Part shown: one piece after another, positions 33,435-41,389 of the stretch
Numbering within the stretch: the stretch's first letter is position 1
Layout: every line of letters begins with the position of its first letter
Assembly (NCBI RefSeq): GCF_934294775.1
Contig: NZ_CAKRAH010000007.1
Span: forward strand, 1-64,000
Reading direction: 5' to 3'
Origin: an uncultured Dorea sp.
GTDB taxonomy: Bacteria; Bacillota; Clostridia; Lachnospirales; Lachnospiraceae
DNA length: 64,000 nt
Program-made: the position numbers and the translations under genes
Notes under the pieces: model-generated
What the model saw: the letters and a program-made list of their open reading frames with translations, nothing else
The model's database searches: none
What the model was told of the DNA's origin: nothing

Positions 33435-34160
33435 ATGAGTTTAACGGTTGTTAAAGGCTTACAGTCTGAAATATTCGTTCCTATTACTCCACCGTCAGTA
33501 TGGACTCCTGTAACAAAAGAGCTGAAAGATATGTCTGTCGCTCTTGCAACAGCAGCAGGTGTTCACAAGAAGAGCCAGGAGAGATTCAACCTTGCTGGTG
33601 ACTTCACATGGAGAAAGATCGAAAATACTACACCATCTAGTGATCTGATGGTATCACACGGTGGATATGATAACAGTGATGTTAACAAAGACATCAACTG
33701 TATGTTCCCAATTGACAGAATTCATGAATTAGCAGCAGAAGGATTTATCAGAGCTTGTGCTCCAGTACATGCTGGATTCATGGGTGGTGGTGGAAACCAG
33801 GAGAAATTCAAACATGAAACTGGTCCTGCTATCGCTGAAATGTTCAAAAATGAGGATGTTGACGCAGTAATCCTCACCGCTGGCTGAGGTACCTGCCACC
33901 GCTCTGCAGTATTGGTGCAGAGAGCGATTGAAGAAGCTGGAATTCCTACAATTATTATTGCAGCTCTTCCACCAGTTGTTCGTCAGACTGGTACTCCTCG
34001 TGCGGTAGCTCCGTTGGTACCTATGGGTGCTAATGCGGGTGGTCCTCACAACGTAGAACAGCAGACACAGATCGTAAAGGCAACTCTGGAGCAGTTAGAG
34101 AAAATCGAAACTCCAGGAAAGATTGTTCCGTTGCCATTCGAGTATGTTGCTAAGATCTAA
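33435..34160 (+). CDS. prdB: D-proline reductase selenoprotein PrdB
   Basis: A 241-residue selenoprotein, the catalytic subunit that attacks D-proline bound to the PrdA pyruvoyl group. The TGA at 33885-33887 is residue 151, in the context VILTAG-U-GTCHRSA, where Sec and the nearby Cys form the redox pair. The frame is open on both sides. The hairpin CTCTGCA-loop-TGCAGAG, beginning 15 bases after the TGA with a GTATTGG loop, is an excellent bacterial SECIS candidate. AGGAGG lies just before ATG 33435, and the gene starts three bases after the previous stop. A strong terminator follows. Confidence 0.96.
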
Positions 34161-34192
34161 TTCGATTTGAAAAAAATTTAATTGATCTTAAG

Positions 34193-34221
34193 AAGGGCAG
34201 ATGTATCTTGCATCTGCCCTT
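34193..34221 (+). terminator. Terminator after prdB
   Basis: AAGGGCAGATG (34193-34203) pairs perfectly with CATCTGCCCTT (34211-34221), followed by TTTTG. It separates prdCAB from prdDE and excludes the long upstream start of prdD at 34208. Confidence 0.9.
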
Positions 34222-34324
34222 TTTGAAAAAAGAATCAGACAGTATATTGGAATTTCTTGCAGTATATTGTATACTAGAGATATGGATAGGACATTATGTC
34301 CGTAAATTTTTAGGAGGTGACATG

Positions 34325-35092
34325 ATGGCTGATAAAGAGATAGATTTAAGACGCCTTGTGATTAAAGCATTTCATATGACAGATGTGGAATGGGGTGAGC
34401 ACAATAATATCACAACGGATGGCCATATGACGGTCAGTAAAGAGATGATCGATCAGCTTGTTGCACAGGATGATTGTATTGAGAAGATTGATATTCAGAT
34501 TATAAAACCGGGAGACCATGACAGATGGACGAACACGATTATGGATATCATTCCAATCTCGACAAAAGTACTTGGTAAATTGGGAGAGGGAATTACTCAT
34601 ACCATAACCGGTGTATATGTAATGCTGACAGGCGTTGATGTTAACGGAAAGCAGTGTCACGAATTTGGTTCGTCAGAAGGTAATCTGAAGGAACAGCTGT
34701 ACTTGAACCGTGCAGGAACACCAGGAGATGATGACTATATTATTTCTTTTGATGTTACATTTGCTGCTGGAATGGGGCAGGAAAGACATGGACCATTTAC
34801 AGCACACAAACTTTGCGATGAATTTATTCAGACTTATAGAGAAAAGCTGAAGAAGTTCAAAGGCGATAAGTGCACAGAACGTCATGAATATCATGACAAA
34901 GTAAGACCTGGAAAGAAAAAGGTTGTAATTATCCGTCAGGTTGCAGGACAGGGAGCTATGTATGATACATGGATGTTCCCGGATGAACCATCAGGGGTTG
35001 AAGGCGGACGTTCGATTATCGATATGGGCAATATGCCGGTTATGATTACTCCGAATGAGTACAGAGACGGCATGATCCGCTCAATGCAGTAA
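34325..35092 (+). CDS. prdD: PrdD, paralogue of the PrdA beta-type region
   Basis: A 255-residue protein homologous to the central part of PrdA before its cleavage site: shared strings include KVLGKLGEGITHTITGV against AILGEGATRVLDGV, HEFGSSEGNL against GEFGSSEGYL, VRPGKKKVVIIRQVAGQGAMYD against VRRPGKKKVVIVKEIMGQGAMHD, and NMPVMITPNEYRDGMIRSM against NVPVCVSPLEVLDGCIHAL. It ends just where PrdA has its Thr-Cys cut. ATG 34325 (or 34322) follows AGGAGG at 34312-34317. PrdD is a standard prd operon member of unclear function, perhaps in maturation of PrdA. Confidence 0.9.
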   Translation: MADKEIDLRRLVIKAFHMTDVEWGEHNNITTDGHMTVSKEMIDQLVAQDDCIEKIDIQIIKPGDHDRWTNTIMDIIPISTKVLGKLGEGITHTITGVYVMLTGVDVNGKQCHEFGSSEGNLKEQLYLNRAGTPGDDDYIISFDVTFAAGMGQERHGPFTAHKLCDEFIQTYREKLKKFKGDKCTERHEYHDKVRPGKKKVVIIRQVAGQGAMYDTWMFPDEPSGVEGGRSIIDMGNMPVMITPNEYRDGMIRSMQ

Positions 35093-35112
35093 CTATAGGA
35101 GGTGCAGAAGTT

Positions 35113-35595
35113 ATGGGAATTGGACCATCAACAAAAGAAACATCATTACATCATTTCAGAGATCCACTTCTGGAAGTAGTGGCAGAAGATACAGATCTGG
35201 ACCTTCTTGGACTTATCATAGTCGGAACGCCGGATGATAATAAGGATAAAATGCTCGTGGGAACGAGAGCGGCAGCAATGGCAGAGTGTATGCGTGCAGA
35301 CGGAGTGATCATATCATCAGATGGATGGGGAAATAGCGATGTAGATTACACGAATACATGTGAACAGCTTGGAATCAGAGGAATCCCGGTAACGGGTCTT
35401 AATTTCAGCGGTACAGTTGCCAAATTTGTTGTAGAAAATGATTATCTGGACGGAATTGTAGATATCAATAAGAGTGTGGATGGCACAGAAACTGACGTTG
35501 TCGGAGAAAATAATATGGTAAGAGTGGACTGCCTGAAAGCAAAGGCGCTTCTGAAACTTAAGATGCGTCATAAAGATGAGCAGGAAGGACGTTAA
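35113..35595 (+). CDS. prdE: PrdE, paralogue of the PrdA alpha-type region
   Basis: A 160-residue protein matching the C-terminal, pyruvoyl-bearing part of PrdA. Its start MGIGPSTKETSLHHFRDPLL lines up with CIGPASKEMSRHYWREPL of PrdA, so the initiator Met-Gly sits where PrdA has Thr-Cys and no pyruvoyl precursor Cys exists. Further matches: GLIIVGTPDDN, DGVIISSDGWGNSDVDYTN, GIRGIPVTGLNFS. It has AGGAGGTGCAG before the ATG, 20 bases after prdD. It is probably a non-catalytic partner of PrdD, mirroring the two PrdA chains. Confidence 0.9.
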   Translation: MGIGPSTKETSLHHFRDPLLEVVAEDTDLDLLGLIIVGTPDDNKDKMLVGTRAAAMAECMRADGVIISSDGWGNSDVDYTNTCEQLGIRGIPVTGLNFSGTVAKFVVENDYLDGIVDINKSVDGTETDVVGENNMVRVDCLKAKALLKLKMRHKDEQEGR

Positions 35596-35648
35596 AAGAC
35601 AAGTCTGTTCGAAGATTTTGCCGGTTTACATAAGAATCTAGGATAAGG

Positions 35649-35697
35649 AAAGAGAAGACTTTCATATTCAATAATGAAGAATGAAAATCTTCTCTTT
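35649..35697. terminator. Bidirectional terminator after prdE
   Basis: A 17-base arm (35649-35665) pairs with 35681-35697 with one mismatch, followed by CTTATTTATC. It serves prdE and the convergent gene ending at 35699. Confidence 0.85.
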
Positions 35698-35698
35698 C

Positions 35699-36238
35699 TT
35701 ATTTATCAAAAGCTGGGTCGATAGGGGAATAAGTGATTTCTGGGTGTTGTTCTAACATCCATTGCTTAAAACTGATGGCATCTCCCTTGATAAAAGAATC
35801 TTTGTCGATCATGACCCCTTCGATTTGATCTTTAGAAGTTAATTTATAATAACTTTTGGCTTCTTCAAATTTTGTAAGATCCTCCCAATTGACATGATTA
35901 TTGATTTTGTTGTTGATGTAGAGTGCAATATCTTTTTCGCGGATCATTACTTTACAAGTCCAGTCTTTGTCGTTGAAGTACTGAGACCGTGTTACCCGGA
36001 ATGTTTTGTCGGCATGCATCCACTTGAAAAATACTCCACGATAAATGGAAATAAATGAAAGCGTTGCGCCGACGGATTGCCACCGGAGAGAAGCGCCTAC
36101 ATGGTGAAAATAAATCCAGCCGAAAGTACCGGCTACAAAAATAACACAATAGATATAGAAAATAGGAACTCTCCAGAACTTAGGGGCAGCCCATTTGTCA
36201 TAACGTTTGCGTGTCATTACATATTCATTGATGAACAT
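35699..36238 (-). CDS. YcxB-like membrane protein
   Basis: A 179-residue protein with a short polar N-terminus (MFINEYVMTRKRYDKW), two adjacent hydrophobic segments (about residues 22-41 and 50-64), and a soluble C-terminal domain resembling YcxB-like proteins (DWTCKVMIREKDIALYINNKINNHVNWEDLTKFEEAKSYYKL in parts, then MIDKDSFIKGDAISFKQWM). I chose the ATG at 36238, which has GGAGATT before it; the frame opens at 36325. The function is unknown. It lies between prdE and a permease but is transcribed on the opposite strand to prdE. Confidence 0.7.
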   Translation of the reverse strand: MFINEYVMTRKRYDKWAAPKFWRVPIFYIYCVIFVAGTFGWIYFHHVGASLRWQSVGATLSFISIYRGVFFKWMHADKTFRVTRSQYFNDKDWTCKVMIREKDIALYINNKINNHVNWEDLTKFEEAKSYYKLTSKDQIEGVMIDKDSFIKGDAISFKQWMLEQHPEITYSPIDPAFDK

Positions 36239-36334
36239 AGAATAATCTCCATAATAGAATCTGTTTTTGTTGTAATATTGGTTTAATACAGAGAGGCTGC
36301 CGGTGGCAGATTCTCTCGCATACATTGGTATAAA

Positions 36335-36360
36335 AATGGCAGTCTGGATAGACTGCCATT
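36335..36360 (-). terminator. Terminator of the TauE/SafE-like gene
   Basis: AATGGCAGTCT (36335-36345) pairs perfectly with AGACTGCCATT (36350-36360); on the minus strand it ends in TTTTTATA, 32 bases after the permease stop. Confidence 0.88.
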
Positions 36361-36391
36361 AATTGACTGCTTGTTTTATATAATTTTATAA

Positions 36392-37282
36392 TTATGCAGC
36401 GCTAGCATTTTTTTCTTTCTTCGCAGCACTAAGTAATGTGTAAGAAGTCCAAACAAGTACGATGCAGATTAAGTTGATGAGCCAGAACATTGGAAGTCCT
36501 GTAACCAGTTTCCATGCAATGAATACACCGATACATCCACCGATTGCGTTTCCGATAGTATGTGAAACGTCATATCTGTGTGATTTGATAAATTCGATAG
36601 AGCATGCAGGCATAAGACATGCGCAAGATCCCATGAATACTGGGAAACATGTGGCTGCGTCAACACCAAGAAGAAGACAAGTAGCCATACATGGAGCGTA
36701 CAGACCGAAACCAATATCCATTAAAGCTCCCCATAAAATATTAAGAGCTGCAGCGACAATTAATTTCCATCCTGTTAATCCTACGGCTGTACCAACCAGA
36801 CCAAACGGTCCAACACCAAGGTTTTTGCATAACATAACGGCTGCGAGTGGAAGCATTGCGCATCCAAGAGCGATTCTGATCTTGTTACGTGGCCATTTTG
36901 TTACGATAGATGCAAATCCGAATGAACCAACAGCTGCACAGATGTACATTACCCAAAGGAAAAGAGGATCACATTCTACAGAAGTTGTAAAAATGAAAGC
37001 CTCGAAAATAACTGGGAATGTGTCACCGATATTCAGTGTACCTGGAATATTGATGTCATCAATCTGATTGAAAAGTTTATACATGAATGTTGATGGTGCA
37101 TAAGAACCACATCCTAAAGTGTCAAGGAAGTTGGCTACAATACCGACAGTAAAGGCGGAAGCCCACTGTTTACCTGTAGTACTTTTGAGTTCGTCCATAC
37201 GGTTCTTGCCTAAGTCGACAACGAGACCGATACCTGTTCCAGCAAACAAAACACCTAATAAAATTTGGATTGCTAATAACAT
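36392..37282 (-). CDS. TauE/SafE-like permease of the proline reductase locus
   Basis: A 296-residue membrane protein with about eight hydrophobic segments, consistent with the TauE/SafE (sulfite exporter-like) family: GVLFAGTGIGLVVDLGKNR near the start, GIVANFLDTLGCGSYAPSTF, and a second half-repeat GALMDIGFGLYAPCMATCLLLG. Several cysteines lie in membrane segments. Permeases of this type occur in prd loci, so proline or 5-aminovalerate transport is possible, but sulfur-compound or anion export is the family's usual role. ATG 37282 follows GGAGGG; earlier in-frame starts (to 37348) lack a site. A structured RNA gene lies upstream. Confidence 0.75.
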   Translation of the reverse strand: MLLAIQILLGVLFAGTGIGLVVDLGKNRMDELKSTTGKQWASAFTVGIVANFLDTLGCGSYAPSTFMYKLFNQIDDINIPGTLNIGDTFPVIFEAFIFTTSVECDPLFLWVMYICAAVGSFGFASIVTKWPRNKIRIALGCAMLPLAAVMLCKNLGVGPFGLVGTAVGLTGWKLIVAAALNILWGALMDIGFGLYAPCMATCLLLGVDAATCFPVFMGSCACLMPACSIEFIKSHRYDVSHTIGNAIGGCIGVFIAWKLVTGLPMFWLINLICIVLVWTSYTLLSAAKKEKNASAA

Positions 37283-37510
37283 AAATTCATCCCTCCAGAT
37301 TTTCATATTAAATTGTAGACAAGCGATACAAGTGAATGTTGTGTGCAAATACTATAATTGATAAAGTTCTGCACGATTGAAAAAGAAATCCTTTACACCC
37401 CGATTTGTAAATAATTTCTATAAATTCACGCGTTGCTTTGTATTAATATTCTATCAACTATATCGTTAAAAGTCAATCAAACAAAGGAATTTATAGATAG
37501 AAACAATAAG

Positions 37511-37765
37511 AAAAAGCACGACATCTGAACATGTCGTGCTCTTTCTTATTGGTATGTCATTGAGAGGTTTTTCCTCGTTGCATTGCAGTTTTGTTTATAT
37601 ACAAAGCTGGGGAATGCTCCTCTTTTTCAGAGGATGTATATATCAATTGGAGTTCACCCTCGCAAGGTCATTCTTGGGGGAAACGACCGGCCCGGGTATA
37701 ACTGCAATTACAACCATAATAATGGTTACCGACAGAAACTGCCGGTGACAGTTCCGTACGGATAA
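37511..37765 (-). ncRNA. Structured noncoding RNA candidate, about 255 nt
   Basis: On the minus strand, nested and serial helices fill the region. Hairpins: 37728-37735/37739-37746 (8 bp, UUU loop), 37712-37717/37722-37727 (6 bp), 37666-37672/37682-37688 (7 bp), 37618-37623/37629-37634 (6 bp), 37564-37567/37573-37576 (4 bp). Long-range helices: 37700-37708 with 37582-37590 (9 bp, perfect), and 37596-37602 with 37636-37642 (7 bp). It ends in a 10-bp terminator (37515-37524/37531-37540) followed by TTTTTCTT. There is no long ORF. The shape is a multi-branched domain, not a simple leader. I cannot name the family; raiA-type RNAs of Firmicutes are one possibility to test. The 5' end is uncertain. 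Confidence 0.75.
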
Positions 37766-38063
37766 ACTAACTTAAAAATAGATTCCTGAAGATGTCGATT
37801 TTAAAATAGCAGCTCCCGAATATAATTACTCTGTCAAGGAACCGCCGTTGGTTGTTTGTGTCTAACTATCTTTAAGTTGTTATTAATATATCACGTTAAT
37901 CCGATGATGTCAATAAGGAAGAAAAAAATTGGAAATTACTACAATAAAAATGATCAAAGAAAATAGTTGTTTCGTGCAATTTTTATGATGACAGGAGAGG
38001 GAATATTGTGAAAATACAAAAACTGCAATATAAAATAAAGAAAAATATTAGATTTTACGTAAT

Positions 38064-38097
38064 AAAGGCGTTGCTTCTATAAAAAAGCAGCGCCTTT
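38064..38097 (-). terminator. Terminator of the 38105 LysR gene
   Basis: AAAGGCGTTGCTT (38064-38076) pairs with AAGCAGCGCCTTT (38085-38097), with one G-U pair; T-rich sequence follows on the minus strand. Confidence 0.8.
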
Positions 38098-38104
38098 TGT
38101 AAGT

Positions 38105-38977
38105 TTAATCGTCCAATAGAAAATCTTTTGCGTATTCCAGAAATGTTTTCGAAGCCGGTGACAGGTTTTCGAGGGAAGAATAAGCAAGGCCGAGTTGTCT
38201 GGTTATGGCAGGCTTTAACGGTCGTTTTACAAATTTTCCCTGTTGTCCACGAAGAAGGAGTCCTGGAAGGAGGGAATAACCTAATTCGTGTTCGACCATG
38301 GAAAGAGATGAAAATTCGTTCCTTGTAACGTAGCGTATGTCCGGATGGATTTTGTATTTTTTCAAAACTCTGTGAACGTCACTTCCTGGTGTGTATTCTG
38401 TGATTATGAAAGGAGCACCCTCGAGCGCCTCGATGGGAATGAACTCTTCTTTGGCGAGGGGATCATTTTCGGGAACAACAACATACATCGGGTCATCCAT
38501 GACAGGAAGAAACTGGTAGCTATGATTCTTTTGAAGGCTGATAAAGCCGATATCAACACGACGTTCCTGGATCCAGTCGGCCAGTTCGCCTTCCACGCCC
38601 TCGATAACCTGTATGATAATATCGGGGTGTGTTTGCTGGAATTCACGGATAATCTTAGGAATCCAGTGAATAGAACAGCTGAGATAAGTGCCAATGCGTA
38701 TGGTGCCCTTTTGCGCACCGTTGAGTGCAGCGATTTCCTGATGGATAACTTCGTCAGCATTCAGCAGGGCGCGGATTGCCGGAATAAGTGATTTGGCTTC
38801 GTTTGTGAGCTTGATTCCGTGATGATCCTTAATATAAAGAGGAAATCCGACTTTTTTTTCCAGATTTTTCATCGTCTGTGTGATTCCTGATTGTGTGTAG
38901 CCAAGCTCTGCGCCTACACGTGTGAAACTGCCATAATCATCTACGGCAAGCATGATTTTCCAACTTTTGATATCCAT
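38105..38977 (-). CDS. LysR-family transcriptional regulator
   Basis: A 290-residue LysR regulator. The DNA-binding end is MDIKSWKIMLAVDDYGSFTRVGAELGYTQSGITQTMKNLEKKVGFPLY (winged helix-turn-helix, split here only for description), followed by a substrate-binding-like domain with IRIGTYLSCSIHWIPKIIREFQQ. It lies beyond the structured RNA and the prd-linked permease and is transcribed in the same direction as them. Control of the prd or permease genes is possible by position; no sigma-54 activator of the PrdR type is found in the window. The effector is unknown. Confidence 0.85.
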   Translation of the reverse strand: MDIKSWKIMLAVDDYGSFTRVGAELGYTQSGITQTMKNLEKKVGFPLYIKDHHGIKLTNEAKSLIPAIRALLNADEVIHQEIAALNGAQKGTIRIGTYLSCSIHWIPKIIREFQQTHPDIIIQVIEGVEGELADWIQERRVDIGFISLQKNHSYQFLPVMDDPMYVVVPENDPLAKEEFIPIEALEGAPFIITEYTPGSDVHRVLKKYKIHPDIRYVTRNEFSSLSMVEHELGYSLLPGLLLRGQQGKFVKRPLKPAITRQLGLAYSSLENLSPASKTFLEYAKDFLLDD

Positions 38978-39400
38978 ATATATTTCTCCGTTGTGTAAAT
39001 GTGAATAGTGTGATCAGTATTACGAAAAAATAATGCAGATACAGTCATTGGGTGAGGAAAGATACCTTACGTTAATGTTTGAATGTATCGGTAAAATTAG
39101 AAATAGTAATACTGATATTAGAATTAGTTTTACTTACAAAATAATAGTAGCGAAAATATATCAGAATTACAAGTGTGTAAAATATCTTTTTGATGTTATT
39201 TTTGCTACAATCAATTTGTGACATATATTGCAGGAGTTTTTTGGACAGACTCGGGAATGTGCCTGGAAAACAGGAAAGAATGGAACAATATTGGTTGGAA
39301 TCGAAGAGAAAGAAATGGGTTTCTTCCTTATATAAAAGAGTAGAGAAAAAACAAAAAACACGAAGATGAATTGTACTAGAAAAAAAACAAAAAATAATGA
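38978..39400. other. AT-rich spacer between lysR and the S10 operon
   Basis: No gene is convincing. An imperfect inverted repeat GTAGCGAAAA (39148-39157) facing TTTTTGCTAC (near 39200-39209) could form a 10-bp stem with one G-U pair. Short frames at 39033-39221 and on the minus strand lack ribosome binding sites and are dismissed. Confidence 0.4.
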
Positions 39401-39409
39401 AATAAACAC

Positions 39410-39438
39410 TTGCAAAATATGCTTGTATCGGATATACT
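39410..39438 (+). promoter_or_regulatory. Promoter of the S10 ribosomal operon
   Basis: TTGCAA (39410-39415), 17-base spacer, TATACT (39433-39438). It stands directly before the long structured leader of rpsJ and is likely the main promoter of the S10-spc block. Confidence 0.75.
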
Positions 39439-39446
39439 AAAACAGC

Positions 39447-39660
39447 TGTGACATGATAGCGTTGAAGCGAGAGGTTGCTGCCAGAGATTGGCAGGTTTTC
39501 CGTGGAGCGAATGTCAAGTTAGGAAACTGGCGACAAGTCACTGTACGAAACTACTATAACGGCCACTGCGATGTGGTAACAACGTGTGAGTTGCTCACGA
39601 CACACACGGGAGAGTGTACAGTCACCGCTTGTCGTACTCGATTATAAGTACGAAAAGGAG
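39447..39660 (+). promoter_or_regulatory. Structured S10 operon leader
   Basis: A long untranslated leader with clear helices. CGACAAG (39531-39537) pairs with CTTGTCG (39628-39634), and ACTGTAC (39540-39546) with GTACAGT (39616-39622), closing a branched domain. Inside are CCAC/GTGG and GTGAG/CTCAC hairpins. Hairpin CTGCCA/TGGCAG lies near 39479-39495, and GTACT/AGTAC just before the ribosome binding site. Such leaders usually bind a ribosomal protein of the operon for feedback control; which one here is not readable. Confidence 0.7.
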
Positions 39661-39672
39661 GCGACTTTTTTT

Positions 39673-39984
39673 ATGGCAAGTCAAGTAATGAGAATCACAT
39701 TGAAAGCGTATGATCATCAGTTAGTAGATGCATCCGCAAAGAAAATCATCGAAACTGTAAAGAAAAACGGATCTAAGGTGAGTGGACCTGTACCACTTCC
39801 AACTAAGAAGGAAGTAGTTACAATTTTAAGAGCTGTTCACAAATACAAAGATTCCAGAGAGCAGTTCGAGCAGAGAACTCATAAGAGACTGATCGATATC
39901 ATTGCACCAACACAGAAAACTGTAGATGCATTATCTAGATTAGAGATGCCAGCTGGTGTAGCTATTGATATCAAAATGAAATAA
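39673..39984 (+). CDS. rpsJ: 30S ribosomal protein S10
   Basis: A 103-residue S10, first gene of the S10 operon, part of the 30S head and of NusE-type antitermination. Family motifs: MRITLKAYDHQLVDASAKKI, GPVPLPTKKEVVTILR, HKYKDSREQFEQRTHKRLIDI. ATG 39673 follows AAGGAGG; the longer open frame from 39586 lies in the structured leader. Note the unusual run of seven T between the ribosome binding site and the ATG. Confidence 0.97.
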   Translation: MASQVMRITLKAYDHQLVDASAKKIIETVKKNGSKVSGPVPLPTKKEVVTILRAVHKYKDSREQFEQRTHKRLIDIIAPTQKTVDALSRLEMPAGVAIDIKMK

Positions 39985-40058
39985 GAAACAGTAATTCCTA
40001 TAATTTAGGATGAGCGTCCAGGTGGCGTTCCGCTGTAAATCACAGGAGGTAAAATAAA

Positions 40059-40739
40059 ATGAAGAAAGCTATTTTAGCAACAAAAGTCGGAATGACTCAG
40101 ATCTTCAACGAAGACGGAACACTTACTCCGGTAACAGTTCTTCAGGCAGGACCTTGTGCTGTAACACAGATCAAAACTGTTGAGAACGATGGATATGAAG
40201 CTGTTCAGGTTGGATTCGTTGACAAGAAAGACAAGATCATCAACAAAGACAAAGGTGGAAAGAAAGAAATCGTTCACCGTCACGGTGTAACAAAGGCAGA
40301 GCAGGGACACTTTGCTAAAGCCGGTGTTACAGGTAAGAGATATGTAAGAGAATTTAAGTTTGAAAATGCTAGCGAATATGAGTTAGGCCAGGAAATCAAG
40401 GCTGATATCTTCGCTGCTGGAGATAAGATTGATGCAACTGCAATCTCTAAAGGAAAAGGATTCCAGGGCGCAATCAAACGTCACAATCAGTCAAGAGGAC
40501 CTATGGCTCATGGTTCTAAGTATCATCGCCATGCTGGTTCAAACGGTGCTTGTTCAGATCCAAGTAAGGTATTCAAAGGAAAACACATGCCAGGACATAT
40601 GGGAAGTAAGAAGATTACAGTTCAGAACCTCGTAGTTGTACGTGTTGACGCTGAGAACAACTTACTTCTGGTTAAAGGTTCAGTACCGGGACCTAAGAAA
40701 TCTTTAGTAACTATCAAAGAAGCAGTAAAAGCTAACTAA
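40059..40739 (+). CDS. rplC: 50S ribosomal protein L3
   Basis: A 226-residue L3, an early 23S rRNA-binding assembly protein near the peptidyl-transferase centre. Opens MKKAILATKVGMTQIFNEDGTLTPVTVL (in parts) and has the GPMAHGSKYHRHAGSNG loop that reaches the active centre. It is slightly longer than the E. coli protein because of an insertion (KDKIINKDKGGKKEIV region). AGGAGG precedes ATG 40059. It follows rpsJ and precedes rplD in the standard order. Confidence 0.97.
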   Translation: MKKAILATKVGMTQIFNEDGTLTPVTVLQAGPCAVTQIKTVENDGYEAVQVGFVDKKDKIINKDKGGKKEIVHRHGVTKAEQGHFAKAGVTGKRYVREFKFENASEYELGQEIKADIFAAGDKIDATAISKGKGFQGAIKRHNQSRGPMAHGSKYHRHAGSNGACSDPSKVFKGKHMPGHMGSKKITVQNLVVVRVDAENNLLLVKGSVPGPKKSLVTIKEAVKAN

Positions 40740-40768
40740 GATTTGGCGAAGGAAGGAGGACACTTAAG

Positions 40769-41389
40769 ATGGCTAACGTATCTGTTTATAATATCGAAGG
40801 TAAAGAAGTTGGTAAGATCGACTTAAGCGATGCTGTATTCGGTGTTGAAGTTAATGAACATCTTGTACACATGGCAGTTGTAAGCCAGCTTGCAAATAAC
40901 CGTCAGGGAACACAGAAAGCAAAAACACGTTCTGAAGTTTCTGGTGGTGGAAGAAAACCATGGAGACAGAAAGGAACCGGTCATGCAAGACAGGGATCTA
41001 CAAGAGCTCCACAGTGGACAGGCGGCGGAGTTGTATTCGCACCAGTTCCGAGAGATTATTCTTTCAAAATGAATAAGAGAGAGAAGAGAGCAGCTCTTAA
41101 ATCTGCACTCACATCAAGAGTAGAAGAAAACAAATTCATCGTAATCGATGAAATCAACTTTGAAGAAGCAAAGACAAAGAACTTTGCAAACATTCTTAAG
41201 AATTTAGATGTATCTAAAGCATTAGTAGTATTAGAGGATGATAACAAGAACGCAGAGCTTTCTGCAAGAAACATCGCTGATGTTAAGACTGCAAAGACTA
41301 ATACAATCAATGTGTACGATATCTTAAAATACAACACAGTTATCACAACAAAAGCTGTTGTTGCTAAAATCGAGGAGGTGTACGCATAA
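40769..41389 (+). CDS. rplD: 50S ribosomal protein L4
   Basis: A 206-residue L4, lining the exit tunnel; in E. coli it also represses the S10 operon. Motifs: VHMAVVSQLANNRQGTQKAK, SGGGRKPWRQKGTGHARQGS (the tunnel loop) and GGGVVFAPVPRDYSF. GGAAGGAGG precedes the ATG. Its stop overlaps the rplW start (TAATG). It is a candidate binder of the rpsJ leader. Confidence 0.97.
   Translation: MANVSVYNIEGKEVGKIDLSDAVFGVEVNEHLVHMAVVSQLANNRQGTQKAKTRSEVSGGGRKPWRQKGTGHARQGSTRAPQWTGGGVVFAPVPRDYSFKMNKREKRAALKSALTSRVEENKFIVIDEINFEEAKTKNFANILKNLDVSKALVVLEDDNKNAELSARNIADVKTAKTNTINVYDILKYNTVITTKAVVAKIEEVYA

Larger units (their letters stand above)
37349..38104. other. Long intergenic region with a structured RNA
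   Basis: About 755 bases without a protein gene. Part 37511-37765 holds a densely paired RNA on the minus strand (separate entry). The rest (37766-38060) is AT-rich, with a minus-strand TTGACA at 37832-37837 that may be its promoter -35; I could not place a good -10 at normal spacing. A LysR-gene terminator closes the region at 38064-38097. Confidence 0.6.

Noticed and set aside
33885..33887. TGA splitting prdB into two frames, as a pseudogene
   Set aside because: The TGA is in the known PrdB Sec position (TAG-U-GTCHRS) with a strong SECIS-type hairpin and an intact frame on both sides.
39033..39221. 62-codon ORF upstream of the S10 operon
   Set aside because: Poor start context, AT-rich random composition and no similarity to known proteins.
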